Positions 33,126-46,255 of a DNA stretch of 64,000 nt are shown here, one piece after another. The DNA comes from Periplaneta americana. Lineage: Eukaryota > Arthropoda > Insecta > Blattodea > Blattidae. Positions within the stretch are counted from its first letter, which is position 1; each line of letters opens with the position of its first letter. A program made the translations under genes and the position numbers. Where the stretch lies: NCBI RefSeq assembly GCF_040183065.1, contig NC_091120.1, positions 192,280,627 to 192,344,626 on the forward strand, read 5' to 3'. The notes under the pieces were generated by a model that did no database searches, was not told where the DNA came from, and worked only from the letters and a program-made list of their open reading frames with translations.

Positions 33126-33535
33126 GAGGCTTCGATCTATGGACACAGAGTAACCATATGAGGTTTAGAGTATACGGAGTATAAATGACGTCATGGCCCG
33201 TGTGGAGGGGTGACTGCAACAGCACAGGTGGGTCCGTAATGTCATTACCGTTGTGTGTATTGCTGCGGTACGTGTAACATGCTTCGGCGTAGGGACACCT
33301 GATTGAAGGTTACAACTCACGTTAATACTTTAACGGTATACATTTATTGTCTACACTAGGAATGTACTTGTATATACTGCATCTGTACAGGGTGAAATAT
33401 ATTTTGTGACAGACTGTTTACATGTTGAGACACGAAGTAACGGCGCGCTCCATCTCCCACTCCACTCGACCAACACAACACTATCGCCCGTGCGTTCTGA
33501 ACTTCATGCGTTTCTATGCCCAGGACCAAAGCCTG
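33126..33535. mobile_element. 410-bp MITE with 8-bp TSDs, hAT-like
   Basis: Identical GTAATTAG flanks (33118-33125 and 33536-33543). The ends are imperfect TIRs: GAGGCTTCGATC on the left, CAGGCTTTGGTC on the right (reverse complement). The related repeat at 18601-18625 reads straight across with a single GTAATTAG, which is an empty site. The 8-bp TSD points to hAT; no coding capacity. Confidence 0.85.
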
Positions 33536-33599
33536 GTAATTAGTTACCACTGTCACCGAGTATTATCCCATTTGCAGTGTGAATAAATACATACACACA

Positions 33600-33842
33600 C
33601 AAAAAAACACGCGCACACACACAAAAGAAATAAATTGTACTGCAGCTCAGGTTTAGATACCGCAGTCAGCTGAGGAGGTGAGTTGCATTCCAAATTTAAT
33701 TTTTCACATTTCATTCTAATTTATTCACAATTTACATTTGAAATGACACATATGAATTGATACCGAAATGAGCATATGCTCGTGCTCGGGTACATTCCAG
33801 TAGTCTACATAAATTTTACAGAGATCAATAATAATGTTGATA

Positions 33843-33881
<39 letters not shown>

Positions 33882-34596
33882 GAATAACCGTGACGGAGAT
33901 GATACAAAGATAGTAATACAAATTAATTCATTAATAATAATGATAATAATAATAATAATAAAACAAAAATATTTACAATAAGAAAATAAATACTAAGACA
34001 GATAAAATAAAATATAAAACCACTTAGCGAGAGTTAACACAACTTAAATAAGCATATAATAACCAGGAAAAAAATGCCAAACTCGAAAATCAACAGAAAA
34101 GTTTGTTGTATCGCAGACGACAGCAACCGCCGTATTGACATTGTGTTGTGCATTGTTGGTAGTAGGGGGGAGCCGAAGGTCTACGTAATTGCCGTTCTCT
34201 TCGAATCTTCTCATACAATCATGGGAAGTTAATGTTGAAAAACAAAATGTCTACGAGTCAAACTGTTAATTATTACCAGGATAAATACAAATAATACTGA
34301 AATATATTAATCAAGTTTCAGTTATAGATCTCCCCTTTTGTGCAAGAGGTATCATATCAAAATATTTTGTGAATGGCGGGGAAAATATAATTTCAAGAAC
34401 TCTCTAGTGACAAAGATAGTGACAAGTACAATCAAGTGTATCTGTGGCGATGCTAAGAAATCATTTATTGGAGAAATACACTGTTATTAATTAAGAAAAT
34501 GATCTATTTATATTGATTACATTGTTTTATCTAATAGCTTACATGCATAATATAAATACAATAAATATTAGTAACATATAATGCTAGTAACACGTA
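33600..34596. other. Unassigned region with (AAT)n
   Basis: (CA)n-like sequence near 33590-33620, (AAT)n at 33842-33882 and near 33935-33960. No coding motif was recognised. Confidence 0.5.
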
Positions 34597-34597
34597 A

Positions 34598-34639
<42 letters not shown>
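34597..34639. repeat. (AAT)n microsatellite at the 5' junction of LINE A
   Basis: Pure AAT repeats run directly into the first LINE A codon at 34640. The copies at 62869 and 42459 (family B) begin the same way. Confidence 0.95.
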
Positions 34640-35766
34640 CAGTTATTCATAGATTTCAAAAAGGCATATGACTCGGTTAAGAGGGAAGTATTACATGATA
34701 TTCTTATTGAATTTGGTATTCCCAAGAAACTAGTTCGATTAATTAAAATGTGTCTCAGTGAAACATACAGCAGAGTCCGTATAGGTCAGTTTCTATCTGA
34801 TGGTTTTCCAATTCACTGCGGTCTAAAGCAGGGAGATGCACTATCACCTTTACTTTTTAACTTCGCTTTAGAATATTCCATTAGGAAAGTTCAGGATAAC
34901 AGGCAGGGTTTGGAATTGAACGGGTTACATCAACTTCTTGTCTATGCGGATGACGTGAATATGTTAGGAGAAAATCCTCAAACGATTAGGGAAAACGCGG
35001 AAATTCTAGTTGAAGCAAGTAAAGCGATAGGGTTGGATGTAAATCCCGAAAAGACTAAGTATATGATTATGTCTCGTGACCACAATATTGCACGAAATGG
35101 AACTATAAAAATTGGAGATTTATCTTTCGAAGAGGTGGAAAAATTCAAATATCTTGGAGCAACAGTAACAAATATAAATGACACTCGGGAGGAAATTAAA
35201 CGCAGAATAAATATGGGAAATGCGTTTTATTATTCGGTTGAGAAGCTCTTATCATCCAGTCTGCTGTCCAAAAACCTGAAAGTTAAAATTTATAAAACAG
35301 TTATATTACCGGTTCTTCTGTATGGTTGTGAAACTTGGACTCTCACTCTGAGAGAGGAACATAGGTTAAGGATGTTTGAGAATAAGGTGCTTAGGAAAAT
35401 ATTTGGGGCTAAGCGGGATGAAATTACAGGAGAATGGAGAAAGTTACACAACGTAGAACTGCAGGCATTGTATTCTTCACCTGACATAATTAGGAACATT
35501 AAATCCAGACGTTTGAGATGGGCAGGGCATGTAGCACGTATGGGCGAATCCAGAAATCCATATAGAGTGTTAGTTGGGAGACCGGAGGAAAAAAGACCTT
35601 TAGGGAGGCCGAGACGTAGATGGGAGGATAATATTAAAATGGATTTGAGGGAGGTGGGATATGATGATAGAGATTGGATTAATCTTTCACAGGATAGGGA
35701 CCGATGGCGGGCTTATGTGAGGGCGGCAATGAACCTTTGGGTTCCTTAAAAGCCATTTGTAAGTAA
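34640..35766 (+). pseudogene. LINE family A: RT domain to C-terminus, longest open copy
   Basis: Open from 34640 to the stop at 35747. RT motif A is [13 protein letters not shown], motif [15 protein letters not shown] and motif [13 protein letters not shown], with both YADD aspartates kept. Then follow [46 protein letters not shown] and [17 protein letters not shown]. About 369 codons remain; the upstream endonuclease and RT N-terminus are cut off at an (AAT)n run. The 3' end is AAAGCCATTTGTAAGTAAG then (AAT)n. It is dead as a unit but its catalytic motifs look intact. Confidence 0.95.
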
Positions 35767-35817
<51 letters not shown>

Positions 35818-36776
35818 TTGATGATAGCCGAACGTTGATTCATGTAACAGTAAGTTTCTAACTCTTTTCGTTCTGTAAGTTCACATTTATTCGAATCAAA
35901 TTGCAGCACATTTAAAGGACAAAACTAAAATTATTTTAATCATACACTATCATAAATGCTCTCTTTCCCAAAACACGTTATGAATTGTTTGGTATAAAAC
36001 AAATTTTATCTCTGAAAGAAAGCAAACAATCTTCTTCATTTGCTGGGTTAGCAGTTAAAATTCTACGTTATTTCGCTTTATACATGAAATATTATAAGGT
36101 GCTTAGGAAAATATTTGGGGCTAAGCGGGATGAAGTTACAGGAGAATGGAGAAAGTTACACAACACAGAACTGCACGCATTGTATTCTTCACCTGACATA
36201 ATTAGGAACATTAAATCCAGACGTTTGAGATGGGCAGGGCATGTAGCACGTATGGGCGAATCCAGAAATGCATATAGAGTGTTAGTTGGGAGACCGGAGG
36301 AAAAAAGACCTTTAGGGAGGCCGAGACGTAGATGGGAGGATAATATTAAAATTGATTTGAGGGAGGTGGGATGTGATGATAGAGATTGGATTAATCTTGC
36401 ACAGGATAGGGACCGATGGCGGGCTTATGTGAGGGCGGCAATGAACCTTTGGGTTCCTTAAAAGCCATTTGTAAGTAAGTAATAATAATAATAATAAAAT
36501 TGATGATAGCCGGACGTTGATTCATGTAACAGTAAGTTTCTAACTCTTTTCGTTCTGTAAGTTCACATTTGTTCGGATCAAATTGCTGCACATTTAAAGG
36601 ACAAAACTAAAATTATTTTAATCATTTACTATCATAAATGCTCTCTTTCCAAAAACACGCTATGAAACGTTTCATATAAAACAAATTTTATCTCTGAAAG
36701 GAAGCAAACAATCTTCTTCATTTGCCGGATTAGCAGTTAAAATTCTACGTTATTTCGCTTTATACATGAAATATTA
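35383..36776. repeat. Tandem segmental duplication, 712 + 682 bp
   Basis: Unit 1 (35383-36094) and unit 2 (36095-36776) share the same order: LINE A from GGTGCTTAGG to its tail, (AAT)n, TTGATGATAGCC, GTAACAGTAAGTTTCTAAC, AACAAATTTTATCTCTGAAA and TACATGAAATATTA. The junction has short ATAAGGTGCTTAGG/ATTA homology. Most of the length difference is in the (AAT)n run. So the second LINE fragment was copied with its flank and is not a new insertion. Confidence 0.9.
36095..36461 (+). pseudogene. LINE A C-terminus, duplicated copy
   Basis: Starts at [17 protein letters not shown] and runs to the same stop after MNLWVP as the copy upstream, with IKIDLREVGCDD in place of [12 protein letters not shown]. 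The 120 or so codons before the junction in the same frame (from 35985) are unrelated flank, so the fused 158-codon reading frame is an accident. Confidence 0.9.
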
Positions 36777-37274
36777 CATCTCATTCAAATAATTTTTTTT
36801 TTACATCTTCCGCCAGCCATGAAATGCAACCAGACAACAGCTGTAAAACTTTAATTCTGCCACAGCTGCCATATGCAAGAGACTCAGGAAGTCGCAAATG
36901 CATGTGTAATGCTTCCACTATACCGCTTCGTGTTGTAGCAATTGAGGTTGACGTGAAGGGTGGTAGAGGTAGTGCGCCAGCATAGGTAGTCACTTTACTT
37001 TTCCACTCTAAGACTCTGCAAATTAGGTTAATGTGCTCACGAAGGTATCTACTGTACTTATATGAGTGTATATTTCATTCCACGCGTTGTTTTTACCCCC
37101 TGCTGTTGTCCTATAAATGTGTCGAACATAACTCCTTCCAGCATAGAACAAGAGCGACACAAGTGCTGACAACTGTTACAGTGCAATTATCAAACAATAA
37201 CTGCTTACTATCAGAAGTGGGAGATATTTGGGTATATGCACTGTGTCATAACTTATACAGTATTAATAGATATA
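36777..37274. other. Unassigned region
   Basis: A 70-codon minus frame (36781-36993) reads protein-like (LAYGSCGRIKVLQLLSGCIS) but matches no family I can name. No repeat copy lies in this window. Confidence 0.35.
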
Positions 37275-37392
37275 CAGGGACATCATTTTATTCTTTATGC
37301 TCGACCATGCCGAAATGTACTAATTATACACCCGGTAGCAGTACTTTAATGCATGTCATTAAAGTACACCTACTCATTAAAGTACAGGTCTT

Positions 37393-37620
37393 CAGCCAAT
37401 GATAACTCAGCTTACATGCGTTCAGCCAATGACAAGTCAGCTTTGTGCCGTTATAAAACCGCAAGTATCGATTATTCTCGGATATGCAATCGAAAGAGAA
37501 TTAGCGAAAAGTCACGGAGGCTGGAACTCCAATACTGTCGCAGAAGGTTATGTTCTGTTACTATAATAATTAGCGTTAATTGTAAATAATATTCAAATAA
37601 ATTCAATTTGTCATCTCGTT
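37393..37620 (+). promoter_or_regulatory. Promoter-like and polyA-like stretch (speculative)
   Basis: Two TCAGCCAATGA boxes (about 37391 and 37420) precede TTATAAAACC (37451) by CCAAT-to-TATA-like distances. About 140 bp later comes TAAATAATATTCAAATAAATTC, with AATAAA near 37598. The order CCAAT, TATA, short transcript, polyA signal would fit a solo LTR or a small pol II unit, but no TG..CA ends or TSD were found. Confidence 0.25.
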
Positions 37621-37871
37621 TTTCAATATCGAATTCAATAATCAAGGTTATAATATTATAATATTATCAAGTTTAACGGGACTACGTCAAGGTCAATGAC
37701 ATTATTGTTCCTCGGAAAAAATCAATACTTTCACGTCTGCGCACATGTCACAATTCACGACCTAGAACAAGGTCACTTCCGATCTTGTCAGATACCTACA
37801 AATAAAATGTATACATCTGAATACCGGTAATTTCAAGTTAGAAATATGGTCGAGCATAAAAAGTCGTATGA

Positions 37872-37982
37872 AACTCGCCTATAATGGCAATTAAGAAGCT
37901 CGTATGAAAATTATGAAACTCGCTTGCGCTCGTTTCATAAATATTCATACTCGATTCTTAATTACTATCATTATAGGCTCGT
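37872..37982. repeat. Imperfect palindrome, arms about 54 bp
   Basis: Centred near CGCTTGCGCTCG. GAAACTCGC pairs with GCTCGTTTC, TTAAGAA with TTCTTAA, and GCCTATAATG with CATTATAGGC. It can fold into a long hairpin with small bulges. Confidence 0.85.
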
Positions 37983-39097
37983 TGCATAATGTACTATACT
38001 AACATTTCTAATATTAATTAACCTGGCTATACCTTTGCATCAACGATTAAGAACCGGAAACACTGTTTCCTACCCTCTTCCACGACTGGATTTCGATGAT
38101 ACTGGCGTAATATACAAACAAATCACTTTACTAGTTATAGGAGAGAAGAAAAGTAGTCCATCCATTTATGTAAACTAGGAAATATGCGCTTTTGAGTTTG
38201 ATCATTTTCATTAGGTTTTTGTTTAATCAAAATACAGTACAGTATTAACAGTGAGTGTTTTTACTCACGAACTGAGCTACTCATGTGGACGTATTCATTA
38301 TGCAGTGTATATTATACTGTCTACAGCACATTGGCGTACAATATAGAGAATGAAGTTAATTTGAAAAATAATTATAATATGGATATTTAAAACACATTTT
38401 TTTAAATGGTAGCCGTTCATTTCGATACAGGCTTCAGTTCTAATGTGCATATTATCGCACTATAGACTATTGTACCTAATCTCAATTACCAGTTTCGTTC
38501 TTCGTACTAGTAACTCATGTTGAAATAATTCTGTACCTACTCTATAAAAGAGTACCTTACGTACTGTAAATTCAATCTTCACTTCTGCCCGATCCGAAAA
38601 GATAAAATTACTCAGACATACTATCTACTGTCCGTCCAAGTGGTTATGCCGTAGGGTCGTAGAAAGGAAGGAAATCACGTGACAGTTAATTACTTAACGA
38701 GCTCCTTTTATTTAAGATATTTTAAACAGTTGTATAATTTAAGTAGACGTCCAATTCCTAACAGAAATTAATGTTCTCAGAAAAGAGCTAAGACAGCCCA
38801 GCCACTAGGTCGCGAATAAAAGCTGGTGGGGGAAACCGGGATACTACGTAGGCAAATGGACGACAGTACCTGTGCGAAAATGATTCAATATTGAAACCTC
38901 TTTCGTCACTGGAAAACGCTAAGTTACTTTTGGAACGTACTGTTTACTATGACCGTAAGGCTACTATGACTGTATATGCGGTCTTGGATCTGTGTGGAGG
39001 ACGGTTGAACTTCATTAGTAGAAGGGGTGGGAGTGAAGTACATTCAAAACCTCAGGTACAATAAAAATTGAAGTAAAAATAAAATGATGTCCCTGTA

Positions 39098-39143
39098 TTA
39101 TATCATATCATATCATATCATATCATATCATATATCATATCAT

Positions 39144-39184
<41 letters not shown>
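39098..39184. repeat. (TCATA)n then (TA)n microsatellite
   Basis: TATCA/TCATA pentamers to about 39150, then (TA)n to 39184. This is the reverse complement of the (TATGA)n array at 21099-21436. Confidence 0.95.
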
Positions 39185-39187
<3 letters not shown>

Positions 39188-39468
39188 TCCAGGTTTAATT
39201 TTTAGAATTTACACAAGCAGTTTTCTGTTTCATATTGCAACTTTAATTTCTGAAAAGTCCAGTTACGCGGCATGAACACTTTCTAAAACATAACACCTGG
39301 TTCCTTGATTGAATCATGTTGTGGCTTTGCACACATAAGAGGAAGTAATATTCCTATATGGGATCACCTCAAATCCCATTTTTAACTTCGTTGCCTTCAA
39401 ATTAGAGACTGTGGAAAAAAAACTGTCAATATTACCACCTTCCCCTCTACTGTAAATCTAATTCTATA
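39185..39468. other. Unassigned spacer
   Basis: Nothing recognised. Confidence 0.5.
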
Positions 39469-39470
39469 AC

Positions 39471-39508
<38 letters not shown>

Positions 39509-39543
39509 ATGTAATAATAATACATGTAATAATAATAATACAT

Positions 39544-39599
<56 letters not shown>

Positions 39600-40205
39600 C
39601 TTCCAATCACGTATTAAGCCTGGTGGCCTGTTATGGTCTCACTCCATCGTTTCAGAGGACGGCCCAAAGATCTTGTTCCTAAAGGGCGGTAATTTAGTGC
39701 TTGGCGTGGTATCCTTGTTCTAGGCATCTTTAGTATATGAGATTTCCATTTCTGTCTGTAATTTTTAATTTTCTTTAAAATTGAGTTAATATTTAATTAT
39801 TTCAAAATATCCGAAGTTTTCTCCTTGTCTAACCTAGCATAGCCAGCGGTTCTTCTTAAAAACTTCATTTTATTGGCAGTGATTCGGTGTTCATCACATC
39901 TACGTATGGCCCGAGCTTCACTTCCATACATGAGAACAGGTCTCGCCAGTGTTCTATAGGCTTTAATTCTTGTGTGCTTTTGGACAAGAGAAGATTTGAA
40001 CATTTTATTAATGATATTCATTGCATAGTTAAAGTATCAATTTTGTAGAAATATCTTTTTCTTATTCATAGCTCAAATGATAACCCAAATATTTAAAACA
40101 TGAGACCTGTTCTACAGGTTTATTATAAAGGCAAATTTTGCTGCAGAGATGATATTTTCCCATGAATCCCATTACTTTAGTTTTATTAATTGAAATTTAC
40201 ATCCA

Positions 40206-40252
<47 letters not shown>
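39469..40252 (-). mobile_element. LINE family B-like, 3' end, minus strand, between (AAT)n tracts
   Basis: Minus-strand coding (40021-39797) reads KAYRTLARPVLMYGSEARAI, CDEHRITANKMKFLRRTAGY and ARLDKEKTSDILK. Further on, after a frame break, come RIPRQALNYRPLG and GRPLKRW. This is the C-terminal end of an RTE-like LINE related to the family B copy at 42459. Its 3' end runs into (ATT)n (plus strand AAT, 39469-39599, with ACATGT interruptions). A second (AAT)n at 40210-40252 lies upstream of it. No RT motifs remain. Confidence 0.75.
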
Positions 40253-40255
40253 CAT

Positions 40256-42450
<2,195 letters not shown>

Positions 42451-42458
42451 ATAATAAT

Positions 42459-43380
42459 AATGAGATATTGACCAGCAAAATAAGTGTCAAAATAAATAAC
42501 TGTATATCCGAAAGAAAATTAGTTAATAATGGAGATCGACAAGGTTGTCCACTATCACCAACCTTATTTAATATCTATATAAATGAAATTATTTTAAAAT
42601 GGAACCAAATCTACACATCAGGAATCAAAATAACCGGTGCTCTAACATTAAATACCTTACTCTATGCCGATTATCAAGTCATAATTTCCAATTCAGAGGA
42701 TAATTTACAAAGAGGATTGTATACATTACATAAAATATTAAAAGATTTTGGGATGGAAATTTCAGCACAAAAATCAAAAGTAATGGCATTTTTAGGACAA
42801 GACCCGGTCAGAAGTAAGATAATACACAATAACCAATGCCTCGAACAAGTACAAAATTTCAATTATGTGGGTTGTGAAATATCCTATCAAAATGAAAAAG
42901 ATGTGAACAAGAAAATTACCAAATTTACACAAATTCTAGGAATGATAAACAATACATTAAAAGCTAAATTAGTAAAAGTCTACAAGAATAAAAATAAATA
43001 TAATACACTAGCATTACCCTCCCTTTTATACGGAAGCGAGATTTGGACATTAAAGAAAAAAGACATGAACAGAATCAAAGCAACGGAAATGAAAATTTTT
43101 CAGGAGGACAGCAGGATATACGCTTTTAGACCGAAAGAGGAATGAAGAAATTTTAGAACAATTAGAAGTAGAGTCAGTAGAAGAAAAATTCAGCAGATAC
43201 AAATTAAATTGGCTAGACCATGCAAGAAGAATGGAAAATTCAAGAATCCCAAAAATTATGATGCAGTATAAACCTAGAGGACATCGTCGACCAGGAAGAC
43301 CTTTAAGAAGACTGCTAGATGGGGCCGAAACAGGTTTACAGAGGCCTAATTCGTGAAGGATGATGATGATGATGATGATG
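42459..43380 (+). pseudogene. LINE family B: RT motif B to 3' end, frameshifted
   Basis: RT motif B is GDRQGCPLSPTLFNIYINE. Motif C reads LLYADYQVI, so the second catalytic aspartate of YADD is replaced by tyrosine. Then come KSKVMAF, FNYVGCEISY and LALPSLLYGSEIWTL. A frameshift near 43103 at a T-run separates the end, which reads FRRTAGYTLLDRKRNEEIL, RYKLNWLDHARRMENSRIPK and GRPLRRLLDGAETG to a TGA at 43354-43356. The 3' tail is (GAT)n (43362-43380). It is 5'-truncated and catalytically dead. Confidence 0.9.
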
Positions 43381-43535
43381 AGATACTGACGACTCTGGTG
43401 AAGAAATTGTAATAAAATTACGATGAAAGAGTAATGGAACGGAGAAAAATTCTCTCCGGCGCCGGGATTTGAACCCGGGTTTTCAGCTCTACGTGCTGAT
43501 GCTTTATCCACTAAGTCACACCGGATACCCACCCC
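43362..43535 (-). mobile_element. tRNA-derived SINE, minus strand
   Basis: On the minus strand the head reads GTGACTTAGTGGATAAAGC (A-box region), an anticodon-like hairpin TCAGC-ACGTAGA-GCTGA, then CCCGGGTTCAAATCCCGG (B-box and T-arm). The body follows and the 3' tail is (TCA)n, shared with the (GAT)n tail of the LINE on the other strand. The matching microsatellite tails suggest the SINE uses, or landed on, the LINE B tail. It is not a functional tRNA: C replaces U33 and a SINE body follows. Confidence 0.8.
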
Positions 43536-43617
43536 GGCGTCGAACAGAATCGTCTCAGTTTAAGTTCCAACTCTTGGAAATATCATATGTACTTCGATAC
43601 ATTAAAATAATATATAA

Positions 43618-44756
43618 TCTATACTAATAATAAATCTTTAGCCGAAATTTTTCTGGTAATTTTCGATTTTCCAAAAATAATTGGTCCTAACATATATAAT
43701 TAACCACCCTGAAACCGAAAATCGCTTTTTTGAAAATTTTGTTTGTATGTCTTTCTGTCTGTCTGTATGTTTGTTACCTTTTCACGCGAGAATGACTGAA
43801 CGGATTTCGATGAAAATTGGAATATAAATTAAGTTCATTGTAACTTAGATTTTAGGCTATATGACATTCAAAATACATTATTTAAAAGGGGGTTTATAAG
43901 GCGCCTTGAATTAAATAAATCTAAATATCTCGCTTATTATTGATGTTTGTGAAAAATGTTACATAACAAAAGTTTCTTTAAAAATAATTTGCGATACGTT
44001 TTATTCCTTGAAAAATTTTGATAGGATATTTAATGAGATAAATGAGATTTAAAATTAAAATAACTGCCATCTAAGGCTGTGTAATGAAATGAAAACAAAT
44101 GACTTCGTCTATAAGGGGCCTTCGACAGCAACAATCGAAAGCTATGAAAGATAGCCTACAGAGAATGTTTCTGTGTTTGTATGAAGTAATATCGGAAGCT
44201 AAATTAACCGATTTGTATAATTAATTATTATTTCACCACTGGAAAGTGTAGTTTCTCTAGATGGACATAATGCTATAATGTTATTACAGTAACTTCTGAT
44301 ATGATATAATATAATATAATATAATATGTAATATTATATAATATAATTTAAGTTATTTGAAGGTTTTACAACCATAGTGGGCCAAGCGCCATTTACTGAA
44401 TACGTAGAAAACAAGGGTTAAAATTAAGTTATTACCATAATTCAATGGGAGCCTATAAGAAGTAAAATAAAACATGCACATTAAATCTAAATGATGTCAA
44501 TCTTCATTAAACTATGGTTGCATGTAATAAAAGTTAAGAAACAGGTTAAAGGAATTGTCATTGCACCAAATGAGTGTCTCTGGACCAAAATGATCGCATT
44601 TTATTTATTTGGATGCAATTTAAATTAAGTAACATATTAAACGATTTATCCTTCTATCAAACACGAATGTTCCCTGGATCAAATGTCCTATTTTAATTAT
44701 GTAATTACTTTATATTTATTTCTAAAGGGTGCAGCGGAGCGCACGGGTACGGCTAG
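43618..44756 (+). mobile_element. Non-autonomous Helitron, 1,139 bp, both ends
   Basis: Starts A|TCTATACTAATAATAAATC (TC at 43618) and ends GCGCACGGGTACGGCTAG|T (CTAG at 44753-44756), inserted between A and T without TSD. Upstream of CTAG, GTGC..GCAC (44729-44744) can form the short hairpin typical of Helitron 3' ends. An internal CACGCGAGAATGACTGAACG then GATTTCGATGAAAATTGG is a phrase common in arthropod Helitrons. No Rep/helicase is encoded, so it depends on a partner. Confidence 0.85.
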
Positions 44757-45561
44757 TATATAATAAAATTGCTAAAGTACATCATATTGCTAGATGGTTG
44801 ACCAGGAAATTTGAGTTAATAAAGCTGCGTAAAGCACATTATAACAATAGATGGAGAAATGTCACTCAGTTGAATTAAGCACAATTTGTACTCCTGCACT
44901 GATGAATGTAAATACAGCATTAACAATTCAACAGTGCGTCGGACAGATTTTTCCCTTCGTCACGAGTATGAGCGAAGGCTTTACTGTTAAGCCCCTGCGT
45001 CATGCCACCCTGTAAGTTGATGGATCATTGTGAGGGCGTGAAGGGGTGGCGGGAAGGGGATGGTGCGACTCCGGACACAAACTCAAATTTGAAATTATCG
45101 ATTCCATGTGTTCTAATTAACGGCATAGCGGAATGACAGATGTCACGGTCAATCATTGTGCCGAAGGAAAATTCTGTTTCCATTCTCCTGAAAAAAAAAA
45201 AAAGTGCCAGTGGGGGGGGGGATGACAGACGTTGCAAATGAAGCAAAAACAAGAGTTGATCTATCAGCAGTCAAGTTCGGGTTTCTACATATTCTCTGCG
45301 CCAATACCAAACGTCATTCCATGCAAGGTTGCCCTGATGGGAACAAATAGGTAGAGGCGTAGAGGTGCAGCGTTTGAAGCTGAAGGGTAGGTGACTTCTG
45401 GAGATATTTGAGGCGGTATTCGGAAAATGGGTCCATACGTCTATAGGTCCTTTTTATGGAGAAAGTTTAATTAGATTCTCCGTTTTAAAATCTACGAGTA
45501 CAAAGTCTGAAACATGCTTAATAAAACAAGGAATATGCAAAAACATGTAAAATCCAATTTT
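44757..45561. other. Unassigned spacer
   Basis: Contains an A-run (45190-45202) and a G-run (45212-45221). A 75-codon minus frame (45025-45252) has no motif. Confidence 0.45.
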
Positions 45562-45575
45562 TGTACGGTTTACTA

Positions 45576-46255
45576 ACTTACTTACTTACTTACTTACTGG
45601 CTTTTAAGAAACCTGGAGGTTCATTGTCGCCCTCACATAAGCCCGCCATTGGTCCCTATCCTGTGCAAGATTAATCCAGTCTCTATCATCATATCCCACC
45701 TACCTCAAATCCATTTTAATATTACCTTCCCATCTACGTCTCGGCCTCCCCAAAGGTCTTTTTCCCTCCGGCCTCCCAACTAACACTCTATATCCATTTC
45801 TGGATTCGCCCATACATGTTACATGCCCTGCTCATCTCAAACGTCTGGATTTAGTGTTCCTAATTATGTCAGGTGAAGAATACAATGCGTGCAGTTCTGC
45901 GTTGTGTAACTTTCTCCATTCTCCTGTAACTTCATCCCTCTTAGCCCCAATTTCCTAAGCACCTTATTCTCAAACACCCTTAATCTATGTTCCTCCCTCA
46001 AAGTGAGAATCCAAGTTCCACAACCATTCAGAATAACTGGTAATATAACTGTTTTATAAATTCTAACTCTCAGATTTTTTGACAGCAGACTGGATGATAG
46101 AAGCTTCTCAACCGAATAATAACAGGCATTTCTCATATTTATTCTGTGTTTTATTTCCTCCCGAGTATTATTTATATTTGTTACTGTTGCTCCCAGGTAT
46201 TTGAATTTTTCCACCTCTTCAAAAGATAAATTTCCAATTTTTATGTTTCCATTTC
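45576..46255 (-). pseudogene. LINE family A, minus strand, with perfect 14-bp TSDs
   Basis: The insert is flanked by identical TGTACGGTTTACTA (45562-45575 and 46256-46269). On the minus strand it begins in [24 protein letters not shown] sequence and reads [31 protein letters not shown] and ENKVLRK. A frameshift follows near 45955 (GLRGMK instead of FGAKRD), and it ends in the (TAAG)n tail. YGCETW has become NGCGTW. The 5' end is truncated after the RT, as expected for target-primed reverse transcription. Confidence 0.93.

Larger units (their letters stand above)
37275..39095. mobile_element. TA-flanked TIR element, copy 2, with internal insert
   Basis: Ends TA|CAGGGACATCATTTTATT (TA at 37273-37274) and AATAAAATGATGTCCCTG|TA (TA at 39096-39097) are well-matched TIRs. 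From about 37996 on, the inside parallels 14318-15266. The segment from about 37293 to 37995 has no counterpart in copy 1. It begins and nearly ends with a 15-bp inverted repeat, TTTATGCTCGACCAT (37294-37308; complement 37846-37860), so it may be another insertion. No transposase is recognised. Confidence 0.7.

Noticed and set aside
36391..36591. Minus-strand frames opposite the LINE A copies (also 35679-35909, 12686-12895, 35290-35499, 63233-63442)
   Set aside because: Antisense shadows of the LINE frame, the same in every copy.
39397..39606. Tyr-rich minus-strand frame
   Set aside because: Translation of an (AAT)n microsatellite.
43438..43530. Functional tRNA gene on the minus strand
   Set aside because: tRNA-like folding is present, but C replaces U33 and a SINE body and microsatellite tail follow.
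43050..43532. 160-codon minus-strand frame
   Set aside because: It is the SINE head read through its body plus the antisense of the LINE B C-terminus.
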